Positions 23,055-31,786 of a stretch of DNA of 42,643 nucleotides are shown here, one piece after another. The notes under the pieces are model-generated. The model was not told the origin of the DNA. It ran no database searches and worked only from the letters and a program-made list of their open reading frames with translations. This stretch comes from an uncultured Mycoplasmatota bacterium. Lineage in GTDB: Bacteria; Bacillota_I; Bacilli_A; RF39; UBA660. The stretch lies in NCBI GenBank assembly GCA_946490195.1, contig CAMLWN010000006.1, forward strand, positions 1 to 42,643, written 5' to 3'. The position numbers and the translations under genes are program-made. Each line of letters opens with the position of its first letter. Position 1 is the stretch's first letter.

Positions 23055-26000
23055 TTATTCTTTATTTTCATAAGCAAGTAAATTTCGAATATCTTTTTCG
23101 GTTAAGCCTTTTAAGTAATCTGAGTCACTCATACCTTCTTCAATCATCTTGTCGCTTAACAGTTTTTTCTTTTGTTGTAAATCTAAGATTTTTTCTTCAA
23201 TAGTTCCCTTACATATTAATTTAATGACTTCTACAGTTTTTGTTTGACCGATACGATGAGTTCTATCTGTTGCTTGATTTTCTGCTTGAGGATTCCACCA
23301 TAAATCTAGATGAATAACTACATCAGCACTGGTTAAATTTAATCCTGTTCCACCACTTTTTAACATGATTAGAAATACATTGGTATTATCTTTATTAAAA
23401 GCATCTACTAACATTTTTCTTTTTTGAGCGCTTACATCTCCAGCTATTGTATAATTTGAAATGTTTTCTTCATCTAAAGACTCTTTGACAAGTTCCAAAG
23501 CGGTTTTAAAACTGGTAAACAAAAGAATTTTATGACCATTCATTACTTGTTCTTTGATGATTTTTAATAAGTTTTCGATTTTACTACTTCCTCCATGATA
23601 ATCTTTTAAGGTTATTTCCGGACTAATACATATTTGTCTTAGTTTGGTAAGTAAACTTAAGATCATCATTTTGTTTTTCGTAAAACCTCCACTTTGAACT
23701 AATTTAGTCATTTCATCATTTGCATATTTTACTTCAGCAGCATAGATTTTCTTTTGTTCTTCATTTAAATCAATATAAATATTGTTTTCAATTTTGGGTG
23801 GCAAATCTTTAATCACTTCATTTTTCTTTCTTCGTAAAATAAATGGCTTTACTTGCAACCGTAAATTTTCTAAAAGTTGATTGGTTTCTTCATCAAAATC
23901 TTTTACTTTATATTTTTTTTGAAATTTCATTAAATTTGATAAAAATCCTGGCATGATAAAATCAAAGATGCTCCATAGTTCGACTATTGAGTTTTCTATC
24001 GGCGTTCCTGTTAAAGCCATCTTAGTTTCTGACTTAATACTTTTTACCGCTTTTGTTATCCCAGCTGTTGGATTTTTAATGTTTTGGGCTTCATCAATAA
24101 CAAAGACTTTAAAATTCTTTTCTTGATACATTTCTAAATCTTCTCGTAAAAGACCATAGCTTGTAATATAAACGTTTCCTTCAAAACTCTGTAGAGCTTC
24201 GTGTCTTTTTTCTTTTTGTTCGGCAAAAACATGATAAGAAATTTCTGGAGCAAATTTTAAAAACTCGCTTTCCCAGTTATAAACTAAAGATGTTGGACAT
24301 ACAATCAAAAATTTTGCATTTTTATCTTCTTTTAGAATTTTACGCATAAAATAAATAGTTTGTAAAGATTTTCCTAAGCCCATTTCATCTGCTAAAATTC
24401 CTCCAAAACCACATTTATGTATCATATATAGCCATTTTACCCCTAGAAGTTGATAATCTCTTAAAGTCTTTTTTTCTTCTTTGGTAAACTTTACTTCTAC
24501 ATTTTGAAACTCTTTAAATTGTTTTATAAATTCTTGGAATAAAGAATTTGTTTTGATAATTTTATATTTTGAATTTTTTAAAGAATCTAAATATAAAGCT
24601 CGATACTTAGGAATCTCACCTTCGGCATTATTCAAATCATTTTTTGATAATTCTAGTTCTTCTGTTAAATCATTTAATTCTTGTAATGCTTGATCTTCTA
24701 GAGATACAATATTTCCATTTTTTAAACGATAATATTTCTTTTTAGCCTTTAATGAAGCCATAACTTTATCTAATTCATCATTTGGAATATCTCCTAAATC
24801 AAATTCATAATGTAAAATATTGTCTTGACCGATACTAAATGTTGACGTAACATTACTTTTTTTCATAATTTTTGTGTTTTTGATTTTTTCGGAAGTATAT
24901 ACTGGATATTTTTCAGCTAATTCATCTATACCAGCTTCTAAAAAATCTCCTATATCTGTCAAATCTTCTATATAAAAGAAATTTTTTCCTTTTTGAAAAT
25001 GATATTTTGATAATTCTTCTACCACTTCGTTTTCATAATCTTTGTCTCGTAAAATTTCTCTAGGTTTTGTATCAAAATAAGAAATTTCTTCTTCTTTATA
25101 TAAAAATACTGGATTACAAAGAATGTCTATTTCATTAATATCTATATAAAGTTTTACTTCTGGATTATTAACAATCACTAAATCTTTTACAGATTCATCT
25201 AAGGAAATATGATCTTTAAGAAACCGAATAACATGATTTTGCAGTTCTGGAAATTCTTTTTCTGGAACAATTAACTCTTCTAAATTAGAATTTAAGCACT
25301 CTTTTAAAAAATATATTTGATCTTTCGTTAATTGATAAATATTGTCATTATAATACACATATTCATAATCTTCAGTTAAAGCCTCTACTTTTTCTAATTG
25401 TTCTAAAACAATGTGGTATTCTTTATCCTTTTTTGAAAGTTTAGAAAGTATAGGAAATTCTTTTTTTATTTGTACTTTACGTTCAGGATTTTCCATGTGA
25501 ATATCCTCTGGAAAAAGATTTATGATTTGTTTAAATAATGCACTGTCAAGATATATGGAGTTTCCACTTGTTTGATAAAATTTACGCATAATTTTTAAAA
25601 GATTTAAGAGTTCACTACTCTTTTTTCCTAAAAAATGTTTTTGAGGATCAAACGTAAAGTTTGTACCAAATTTAAAGCTTCTATTAGCTTCTATATCTTG
25701 TAAAAATGAGGAAAGTTTTCCAATAAGCGAATATTTTTTTTCCTGACCAATCTTTACTTTTAAAGTCAAATAATTTCGATAATAGCTCGTTTCCAAACTA
25801 ATATATGGCACAAGAAATACTTCTTCTTTTTTTGTAGGCTCTTTTGTGAATGCTTTGCTTAATTTTTTTAAAAAAGCGGTTGACTTTTTTTCGATCGTCT
25901 CTTTTGGTGGTGAAAAAAGTTTATCTGAATAAATAAGCAAGCAGGCGGCAACGTGTTTACAACTGTGATGTGCTTGAAATTGTTCACAAGTACAAAGAGT

Positions 26001-26207
26001 TTTCATAATATTTGAATTTTGCATCTCTATTTGAACCATATATTTACGGTAACTTGTTTCTGATTCAACTAAAAATTGGTATCGTTTGGAATTAGAAAAA
26101 TATGTACAATTTATATATTCTACATAATCTTCTTCATAATTCATTCCTTTTTGATAATCTCGTGTTGTTACGGCTTTCAGTATTTCTTTTTTTATATCTT
26201 CAAACAT
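23055..26207 (-). CDS. SWI2/SNF2-family ATPase with N-terminal SWIM zinc finger
   Basis: 1050 residues. The SWIM domain lies near residues 70-90 (CTCEQFQAHHSCKH, form CxCxnCxH). A long middle region (bacterial SNF2-associated type) follows, then a complete SNF2 helicase: Walker A ADEMGLGKS near 605, DEAQNIKNP, LTGTPIENS, and the C-terminal RecA lobe with MLKSGGTGLNLTSADVVIHLDLWWNPQAENQATDR broken into its usual motifs, ending in RTHRIGQTKTVEV. Such proteins translocate on double-stranded DNA and remodel protein-DNA or RNA polymerase complexes; the bacterial target is unknown. AAAGGAG precedes the ATG, and its own promoter lies at 26237-26265. Confidence 0.93.
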   Translation of the reverse strand: MFEDIKKEILKAVTTRDYQKGMNYEEDYVEYINCTYFSNSKRYQFLVESETSYRKYMVQIEMQNSNIMKTLCTCEQFQAHHSCKHVAACLLIYSDKLFSPPKETIEKKSTAFLKKLSKAFTKEPTKKEEVFLVPYISLETSYYRNYLTLKVKIGQEKKYSLIGKLSSFLQDIEANRSFKFGTNFTFDPQKHFLGKKSSELLNLLKIMRKFYQTSGNSIYLDSALFKQIINLFPEDIHMENPERKVQIKKEFPILSKLSKKDKEYHIVLEQLEKVEALTEDYEYVYYNDNIYQLTKDQIYFLKECLNSNLEELIVPEKEFPELQNHVIRFLKDHISLDESVKDLVIVNNPEVKLYIDINEIDILCNPVFLYKEEEISYFDTKPREILRDKDYENEVVEELSKYHFQKGKNFFYIEDLTDIGDFLEAGIDELAEKYPVYTSEKIKNTKIMKKSNVTSTFSIGQDNILHYEFDLGDIPNDELDKVMASLKAKKKYYRLKNGNIVSLEDQALQELNDLTEELELSKNDLNNAEGEIPKYRALYLDSLKNSKYKIIKTNSLFQEFIKQFKEFQNVEVKFTKEEKKTLRDYQLLGVKWLYMIHKCGFGGILADEMGLGKSLQTIYFMRKILKEDKNAKFLIVCPTSLVYNWESEFLKFAPEISYHVFAEQKEKRHEALQSFEGNVYITSYGLLREDLEMYQEKNFKVFVIDEAQNIKNPTAGITKAVKSIKSETKMALTGTPIENSIVELWSIFDFIMPGFLSNLMKFQKKYKVKDFDEETNQLLENLRLQVKPFILRRKKNEVIKDLPPKIENNIYIDLNEEQKKIYAAEVKYANDEMTKLVQSGGFTKNKMMILSLLTKLRQICISPEITLKDYHGGSSKIENLLKIIKEQVMNGHKILLFTSFKTALELVKESLDEENISNYTIAGDVSAQKRKMLVDAFNKDNTNVFLIMLKSGGTGLNLTSADVVIHLDLWWNPQAENQATDRTHRIGQTKTVEVIKLICKGTIEEKILDLQQKKKLLSDKMIEEGMSDSDYLKGLTEKDIRNLLAYENKE

Positions 26208-26236
26208 ATTCTATAACTCCTTTTTTTACGAAGTTT

Positions 26237-26265
26237 ATTATATATGATTTTTCTTTTTAAAGCAA
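26237..26265 (-). promoter_or_regulatory. Promoter of the SNF2 gene (TTGCTT-17-TATAAT)
   Basis: Minus strand TTGCTT (26260-26265), 17 nt, TATAAT (26237-26242), 30 nt before the ATG. Confidence 0.7.
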
Positions 26266-26321
26266 GCGTTTGTTTGTTTACGAATGTTTACATTTTTTCT
26301 TAAAAACTTTTCACATTTTTG

Positions 26322-26350
26322 TTGAATACATGCGTAAATGATTGTACAAT
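26322..26350 (+). promoter_or_regulatory. Promoter of the TasA-like gene (TTGAAT-17-TACAAT)
   Basis: TTGAAT (26322-26327), 17 nt, TACAAT (26345-26350), then AGGAGG 13-8 nt before the ATG at 26378. Confidence 0.65.
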
Positions 26351-26377
26351 AATAGTGTAAAACTAGGAGGAGTAAGT

Positions 26378-27019
26378 ATGAAAAGGAAATGTAAAATTTT
26401 ATTCATAATCGCTTCATTAGCTTTAACATTGAGTTTAATGAGTAATACTTACTCGAGGTATGTCGCGAATACCACTGGAAACTTAGATATGTTATTTGCT
26501 AATTGGCAGATTCTTGTTAATGAAAATGATATTCTAGATGAGACATCCTCTTCTATTCAAATTACTCCTGTTATACTTGAAAACGAACATATATCTCAAA
26601 ATAAAGTGGCTCCATCTACTCAAGGATATTTTGATATTAATATTGACCCGACAAATGTAGATGTATCTTTTTCTTATCAAATTGATATTGAAGTTTTAAA
26701 TGAAAATCTTCCAGATTTGATGATTACAAAATATGCTATTTTAGATAGTGATTATACTGAAGGCGATGAAATTATTACAAATACATTAGAAAATAATCGT
26801 TTAAATGGTTCTTTAATTTATCAAAATGATATAGAAGATTATTCTTTTGAACCTTTTACTATTCGAATTTATTTTGAATGGTACGATGGTGATGATGGAA
26901 TTATGGATGATACTGCAGATAGTGAAATAGGAAGAGATGCTGCAGCAAATGACACTACTTTACAAATTGCCGCGACTGTTCAATTTGAACAACAATTAGA
27001 AGAAAAAGAAAATATTTAA
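26378..27019 (+). CDS. TasA/camelysin-like secreted protein (SipW-type signal)
   Basis: 213 residues. A basic N-terminus and hydrophobic stretch (about 6-22) end in SNTYSRYV, similar to the region where SipW-processed TasA/CalY-type proteins carry a short aromatic motif. The mature part is acidic and beta-rich: FDINIDPTNVDVSFSYQIDIEVLNE is the kind of strand pattern seen in TasA-like fibre proteins (shown here as two adjacent strands). A very acidic loop (DGDDGIMDDTADSE) could bind calcium. I read it as a substrate of the SipW-type peptidases encoded by the convergent operon; that pairing is inferred from position. AGGAGG precedes the ATG and a terminator follows, so it is a one-gene unit. 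Confidence 0.75.
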   Translation: MKRKCKILFIIASLALTLSLMSNTYSRYVANTTGNLDMLFANWQILVNENDILDETSSSIQITPVILENEHISQNKVAPSTQGYFDINIDPTNVDVSFSYQIDIEVLNENLPDLMITKYAILDSDYTEGDEIITNTLENNRLNGSLIYQNDIEDYSFEPFTIRIYFEWYDGDDGIMDDTADSEIGRDAAANDTTLQIAATVQFEQQLEEKENI

Positions 27020-27044
27020 AAAACAAATATTTAATCTAAACCAT

Positions 27045-27085
27045 AAACCTCGTTTCTATTTTTGTCTAAAGAAACGAGGTTTTAA
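27045..27085 (+). terminator. Intrinsic terminator of the TasA-like gene
   Basis: 13-bp stem AAACCTCGTTTCT (27045-27057) with its complement (27070-27082), 12-nt loop, followed by a short T-rich tail. Confidence 0.85.
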
Positions 27086-27280
27086 TTAAAAAAATAAAGC
27101 TAAATTTATTTTAAGAGAAATTCTAAATTTTTTAGTTTAATAAATTAAAAAACATTCTCAATATTTTACAAGAATTTATTTCTACAAACTTTTTTTATGT
27201 ATTTTATAAAAAATTCTTTTGTTATTTATATGTTTTAAAGAGAAGTATAGTTTATAAAAGATCAATTTTTAAGATATGTA
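27086..27280. other. AT-rich gap between two terminators
   Basis: Between the terminators of the TasA-like gene and of the SipW operon there are about 195 nt of very AT-rich DNA with no open frame, promoter or structure that I can support. Confidence 0.4.
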
Positions 27281-27321
27281 AAAAAACAAATTCCATTTTA
27301 TTATTTGGAATTTGTTTTTTT
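27281..27321. terminator. Bidirectional terminator ending the SipW/AAA operon
   Basis: 11-bp stem (AACAAATTCCA at 27285-27295 and complement at 27306-27316) with T runs outward on both strands. The TAA stop of the last operon gene (27320-27322) touches its edge. Confidence 0.85.
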
Positions 27322-28534
27322 ATACTGTTAAATTTGCTTTGTCAACTACAATTACAGGAACGACACTGCAAGAAGTGTTCTTGTCATTTCCATAAATAGT
27401 TGTTGTTGTATCATCTTGTCTATGAAACGCATAGGCTTTATCTGTACTATATTCAGTTTTTAACCAATAACATTTATTAGAAGATAGATAAGGGAATTTT
27501 TCATTAGAAAATGAAAATAATCCATTGTATTCTTTGCTTTTTTCAATAACTTTTGAAAGTCGATCTTGGTATTCTAAATTTCCAATAATCACATCGGATA
27601 ATCCATCTCTTTTTAAGTAAGAGTTTTGATTATCTGTAGCAATTACCTTTAAAATATCTTCTAATGTAAGTGCTCTTGTGGTAACACCCCAAGAATTTGA
27701 AGTTGCACTTAATAAAGTATCATAGTTTGCATATGTTCCACTTGAATAATCATTATATAAATCTGGTAGTAATGTTACTGTTGAATCTCCAATGGTATTA
27801 TTTGTATCCAAAACATAATTTTTTAAACATGTGCTACTTAAAGTTTCACATTTTTGATTATTCACTACATCATACAAAATTAAGTCTCCAACATTGTAAT
27901 TAATATCTGGAGCTGCTTCCGTATCTATAAATTGTTCTGCTTTAACACTTATTACAATTTTTAAAGATTTTTTAGGAGTGTAACTTGGGTCTTGGGCTTG
28001 TTTAGCTTGTTCTTCTTGTTGAAATTTATATGCTTCATTCCCCCACTTACTATCTCTTTCATCATTTAAAGAATCTAAAGGCCAGGAAATAGATACTGAA
28101 AAATCACTTACTCCATTTTGAGCTTCAATAAAACGATCTTCTAAATTAATATTAATATGAAATGGTAAATCATGAGATAGCAAATCTACTAAATATCCTT
28201 CTTCTTCATTTTCTAAATTGGTATTTAATACTCTTGCTGAAGCAACTTGATAACTTAGCATAGCATTTGAATCGCCCCGATTGTGAATGCTTACTTTTTC
28301 AACTATAGGATCCATTCCTGGAGAAATATCATTTACATCAATTACGATTTCATTAGTTACCACTTCAGAATCTTTCATAAACTCAATATTCCAAGCCTTA
28401 ACATCAACTTCAGTTTTAACTGTGCTTATTCCACTATAAGCAAACCAAGCTAAAGTTATAGATATGAACGAAACTCCGATGCAAAACAAAGAAAGTAAAT
28501 TCAATTTTAAATATACCTTATGCCTGCGCTTCAT
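27320..28534 (-). CDS. SipW-type secreted protein with C-terminal lectin-like domain
   Basis: 404 residues. Basic start, hydrophobic segment 14-32 ending ITLAWFAYSGISTV, the kind of signal seen in SipW-dependent proteins. An N-terminal beta-rich domain (about 40-215) resembles TasA/camelysin-like folds (VDVKAWNIEF, SIHNRGDSNAMLSYQV). After NYNVGDLILYDVVN comes a different domain with paired Cys and the end pattern CYWLKTEYSTDKAYAF...CSVVPVIVVDKANL, which looks like DUF6273-type lectin-like domains that end in VRPVI. It is the last gene of the SipW/AAA operon, 8 nt after the small sipW. Likely exported and attached to, or part of, a surface structure. Confidence 0.72.
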   Translation of the reverse strand: MKRRHKVYLKLNLLSLFCIGVSFISITLAWFAYSGISTVKTEVDVKAWNIEFMKDSEVVTNEIVIDVNDISPGMDPIVEKVSIHNRGDSNAMLSYQVASARVLNTNLENEEEGYLVDLLSHDLPFHININLEDRFIEAQNGVSDFSVSISWPLDSLNDERDSKWGNEAYKFQQEEQAKQAQDPSYTPKKSLKIVISVKAEQFIDTEAAPDINYNVGDLILYDVVNNQKCETLSSTCLKNYVLDTNNTIGDSTVTLLPDLYNDYSSGTYANYDTLLSATSNSWGVTTRALTLEDILKVIATDNQNSYLKRDGLSDVIIGNLEYQDRLSKVIEKSKEYNGLFSFSNEKFPYLSSNKCYWLKTEYSTDKAYAFHRQDDTTTTIYGNDKNTSCSVVPVIVVDKANLTV

Positions 28535-28542
28535 TTTATTCC

Positions 28543-29109
28543 CTACTCTCTATTTCTTCTTTTTTCCTCACGAGATAGTAAACCTGTTAACATTTCTGAA
28601 CCAATAATGTAAAATACTGGAATGATTATTAAAACAATTAACCCTACTGGTGTCCTGATTGTTTTTGAAATAAAGGATAAAACCGTTGATTTATGGATTA
28701 CTTTGCCATAAATTTGGTCAGCATGAACAATTGGGTCTTCAATTATGTTCGCAATCCCTTTAGTATGAAATATTTTTTCTCCATTTTCAGCTGTTTCAAT
28801 TTCAACAACTTCATGTGTTACAACTTTATCTTTTACATCGCCACTTTCTCCTAAATAACTAATTGCATCTCCGACTTTTATATCATCTGGGTCTATAGAT
28901 TTTGAAAATAATACGTCCCCAACATTATACTTCGGTTCCATACTTCCTGTTAAAACCGTGAACATTCGGAATCCAAAAAGAGAAAGATTGTTATCGGTAA
29001 ATCGTTGTAAACAAACAACTAATAAAAATAAGACAATAAATATTCCAATAACTACATTTAATACAGTTTTTATGATTCTTAATATTTTTTTTAATGTTTC
29101 CTTTTTCAT
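28543..29109 (-). CDS. sipW: SipW-type (ER-like) signal peptidase I
   Basis: 188 residues; membrane segments near 15-34 and 151-170, so the catalytic part is outside. Nucleophile Ser56 in LTGSMEPKYNVGD and His99 in VVTHEVVEI replace the usual Ser/Lys pair of bacterial leader peptidases, as in SipW and eukaryotic SEC11. The common GDAN motif reads GIAN (Ile119); Asp125 follows nearby. Family role: cleaves signal peptides of TasA- and camelysin-like proteins. One nt separates it from the DUF2357-like gene and I see no ribosome-binding site, so translation is probably coupled. The gene after it is the likely substrate. Confidence 0.88.
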   Translation of the reverse strand: MKKETLKKILRIIKTVLNVVIGIFIVLFLLVVCLQRFTDNNLSLFGFRMFTVLTGSMEPKYNVGDVLFSKSIDPDDIKVGDAISYLGESGDVKDKVVTHEVVEIETAENGEKIFHTKGIANIIEDPIVHADQIYGKVIHKSTVLSFISKTIRTPVGLIVLIIIPVFYIIGSEMLTGLLSREEKRRNRE

Positions 29110-29110
29110 A

Positions 29111-30238
29111 CTACAAGTTTTTTTGCATCCTTTCTAAGTATTCGTCCATGGCTGTTTGAAATTTTTTCTTAACGTCATCGGAACCTACTAGCCGTTCTTT
29201 TTTCTCCGCTTTTATTTCTTTGGCAATCAACGCGAGTAACTCTTCATCAGTAATCTTTACTCCACTACTTAAAAGAAGAGAAACAATTCGATGAACTTCT
29301 TCAGTCAATATTACTAAAGCGTATTCGGTCATTGTTTTCTTTTGCATCCTTTTTTGCGTATTCATTGAATTTAAAACGCTGTAATCAATAAAAAAGCTAT
29401 GATCTAGAAATCCTTTTAAAAGTTCAATGCTATCATTTAAATTTGTATTATTTTGATTATTTTCTTTTTCATCAAGATCATATGCCCTTATAAAATCCCA
29501 TAGCCGAGCTGCAATTCTAAAATTTGGATTTTTTAAAGTTATATTCGTTTTTTTAAGCGGTGGTTTAATAGGCTTTACATGTTCTCTTTCTAATTGTTTC
29601 ATCATAGGGCTATGATACCAACTAGAAATGTAATCCTTTATTCTTTTTAAACGTTTTTTAACTTTTTTTATTTCCTCTTCTAGTTTTTTATCAATTTTTT
29701 GATTTGGTAAAGATTCAGAGGAAATCGCCACTTCAATGTGGATTTTCTCACCTGCTGCTTTGGTCGTCGCAGCATACTCCATTCTTTTGTTTTCAATTAA
29801 TTCAAAATGATTTAAAATTTGCTCTTTATCTCTTATAAATCTTGCCATATCATCAATAAGGGTATAAAGAAACCTATTTTCATAAATATTAAATGTTTCT
29901 TCATTACGAACTTCTAAGATTTTTTTTGGTTCTACTGATTGATCATCTTTAATTTTATTTATATAGTGAGTGTTTTTTGCAAGATTTTTCACACTATCCA
30001 CATTAACTCGTTTTGCTCTTTCTACTTTTACTACATTTTTTTCTTGAATTAATGTTAGTTTTGGATTTCTGACAATTATATCTATATAAGGACAAGCAAA
30101 TTCCATTTCATCAACCCAGTCAAAAACAAGGAGATCGCTTTGAAATAAAGAACGATAATCCATTTCAGAGTCTACGTTTTTTAAAAAATCGTCACGAGTA
30201 TCTTTAATTTCTTTATTTACTTTTAATGAACGTCCCAT
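29111..30238 (-). CDS. DUF2357-like partner of the McrB-like ATPase
   Basis: 375 residues, cytosolic, no signal. The motif NEETFNIYENRFLYTLIDDM near residue 130 matches the hallmark of DUF2357-type proteins (form 'T-ENRFVKYFL'), which are encoded beside McrB-like AAA ATPases in restriction-type defence loci. A long charged helical region follows (about 185-225), then NPNFRIAARLWDFIRAYDL. I see no PD-(D/E)XK nuclease motif, which some family members carry at the C-terminus; it may lack cleavage activity. Start ATG 30238 is set by GAGGGG 8 nt upstream; the GTG three codons earlier abuts that site. It lies 15 nt after the ATPase gene and 1 nt before sipW. Confidence 0.7.
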   Translation of the reverse strand: MGRSLKVNKEIKDTRDDFLKNVDSEMDYRSLFQSDLLVFDWVDEMEFACPYIDIIVRNPKLTLIQEKNVVKVERAKRVNVDSVKNLAKNTHYINKIKDDQSVEPKKILEVRNEETFNIYENRFLYTLIDDMARFIRDKEQILNHFELIENKRMEYAATTKAAGEKIHIEVAISSESLPNQKIDKKLEEEIKKVKKRLKRIKDYISSWYHSPMMKQLEREHVKPIKPPLKKTNITLKNPNFRIAARLWDFIRAYDLDEKENNQNNTNLNDSIELLKGFLDHSFFIDYSVLNSMNTQKRMQKKTMTEYALVILTEEVHRIVSLLLSSGVKITDEELLALIAKEIKAEKKERLVGSDDVKKKFQTAMDEYLERMQKNL

Positions 30239-30253
30239 GTTTTTCACCCCTCA

Positions 30254-31786
30254 CTAAATACTCTTTTTCAAATTTTCTAGATAAGAAATACATTCAACCA
30301 TTACACCTTTACCATACTTTTTATTTAGGTAAGAAATGAATGGGTCAATTTCATCACGAATAAATGCGACACTTAATTGGTCAAATTTTCTTAATATTTT
30401 CTTAGCAATAAAGTAATCAATTGCTGCAACTTCTGTTCCACCACATGCTACATAAACAGCAACAAATGTATTTAATTGTTTCATAATACGATTACCAAAT
30501 GCAATTCTAAAATGGTCAATTACATATCTATCCATTTCTTTTACGCCATCTAAACCTTCTTGACTTACTGGATATTGTTTTAATGCATCTTCAAAAAGTT
30601 TATCTAAGTAACTAGCATTAATTTGAATTGCTTCTTGGCTACGACATTTAAATGGTTCTACTTTGGTATTGATGTCAAGAGGCATTGCACGGTCGTATAC
30701 TTTATCGGTTACCATAAATGTTGAGTCATCGTTGTTGATTGTTCCGATATACCAGATATTTCCAGGAATTTTGATTCGACCATTTACAATTTTCTTTGGG
30801 TCATTTGGCCATGAACTAGGTACTAAATCAATAATCCACTCTTCACGATTTGGCATTTCAAGAGTAGATAAGAAATCAGCAAAATAATATTCTACACGAG
30901 CTAAGTTCATTTCATCCAAAATGATTGTATGAACATCATCATCGAAAGTTGCACGATATATTTCACCTAAAGCTTTTGTTTCATTAAATTTCTTTGTAAA
31001 TTCATTAAAGTATCCTAAAAAGTCGGATTTATCACGCCATGATGGTTCAACAGCTGCAACGCATGAATCATTGCTTACAAATTTTCCCCAAGCATACGCT
31101 AAAGATGTTTTACCAGTACCAGAAATACCTTGTAGGATAATTAATTTACCACAGGCAAGTCCAGCAAAGAAAGGTCTTAATATCGTTTCATCATAATACA
31201 ATTTTAATTGACTTGCAGCAAAGCACTTAAAGTCATCTGTTAATTCAGCTAATGTAAAACCATTTTCATAGGTTTTCATATGGAAATTTTGCATTTCACG
31301 GTCAATACCCACAAGTTTTGGAAAACGAATACTTGGATCTCCAGATTCTTCTGGTTCTTCTCCTTCTTTCGCTTCTTCACCTGTTTGTTCTTCCTCATTA
31401 GGATTTAATCCTAATTGAGAAACCTTCATTGCCATTAATTCATCTTTTTCTTTCATTAGCTTTCTTACTTGTTCATTTAACGAACCAATTTCTTCTAATA
31501 ATTCTTCTTTGTTTAAATCATTTTTTGCTTTTCTTATAAATCTTTTAACAATAAAGAACACTAATAATCCTATTAAAGCAAGAACTGCTAATAAAAATAT
31601 TACAGCTACAACAACCATTAGCCATTCTGCTCCATTAAATTGTCCTTTATAACTATCAATAACTTTTGTATATTCTCCAACGTTGAACATTTTGATAATT
31701 CCATCAAATAAGCCACGGAAAATCATTAAAAATCCGTCAAAGAAAACAGATATGAATTCATAAAAGAATCGTAAAAAGGTATTCAT
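30254..31786 (-). CDS. Membrane-anchored McrB-like AAA+ ATPase
   Basis: 510 residues. Hydrophobic/amphipathic N-terminus (1-33), a clear membrane segment (56-80), a coiled coil (about 88-120), an acidic linker (130-150), then an AAA_5/McrB-type ATPase: Walker A QGISGTGKTS (219-228), Walker B TIILDEMN (287-293 region), sensor GTINNDDS (348-355) and a DRA arginine motif (365-367). This set is that of McrB-like ATPases paired with DUF2357. McrB itself is soluble and lacks a membrane segment, so the anchor is unusual. Its ATG overlaps the TAA of the upstream SipW fusion by 1 nt. Probable role: energising or remodelling a membrane complex formed with the neighbouring products; nucleotide preference (ATP or GTP) is unknown. 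Confidence 0.85.
   Translation of the reverse strand: MNTFLRFFYEFISVFFDGFLMIFRGLFDGIIKMFNVGEYTKVIDSYKGQFNGAEWLMVVVAVIFLLAVLALIGLLVFFIVKRFIRKAKNDLNKEELLEEIGSLNEQVRKLMKEKDELMAMKVSQLGLNPNEEEQTGEEAKEGEEPEESGDPSIRFPKLVGIDREMQNFHMKTYENGFTLAELTDDFKCFAASQLKLYYDETILRPFFAGLACGKLIILQGISGTGKTSLAYAWGKFVSNDSCVAAVEPSWRDKSDFLGYFNEFTKKFNETKALGEIYRATFDDDVHTIILDEMNLARVEYYFADFLSTLEMPNREEWIIDLVPSSWPNDPKKIVNGRIKIPGNIWYIGTINNDDSTFMVTDKVYDRAMPLDINTKVEPFKCRSQEAIQINASYLDKLFEDALKQYPVSQEGLDGVKEMDRYVIDHFRIAFGNRIMKQLNTFVAVYVACGGTEVAAIDYFIAKKILRKFDQLSVAFIRDEIDPFISYLNKKYGKGVMVECISYLENLKKSI

Noticed and set aside
26342-26377. Longer N-terminus of the TasA-like protein
   Set aside because: The extra codons cover the -10 box and AGGAGG; the ATG at 26378 gives a normal signal sequence.
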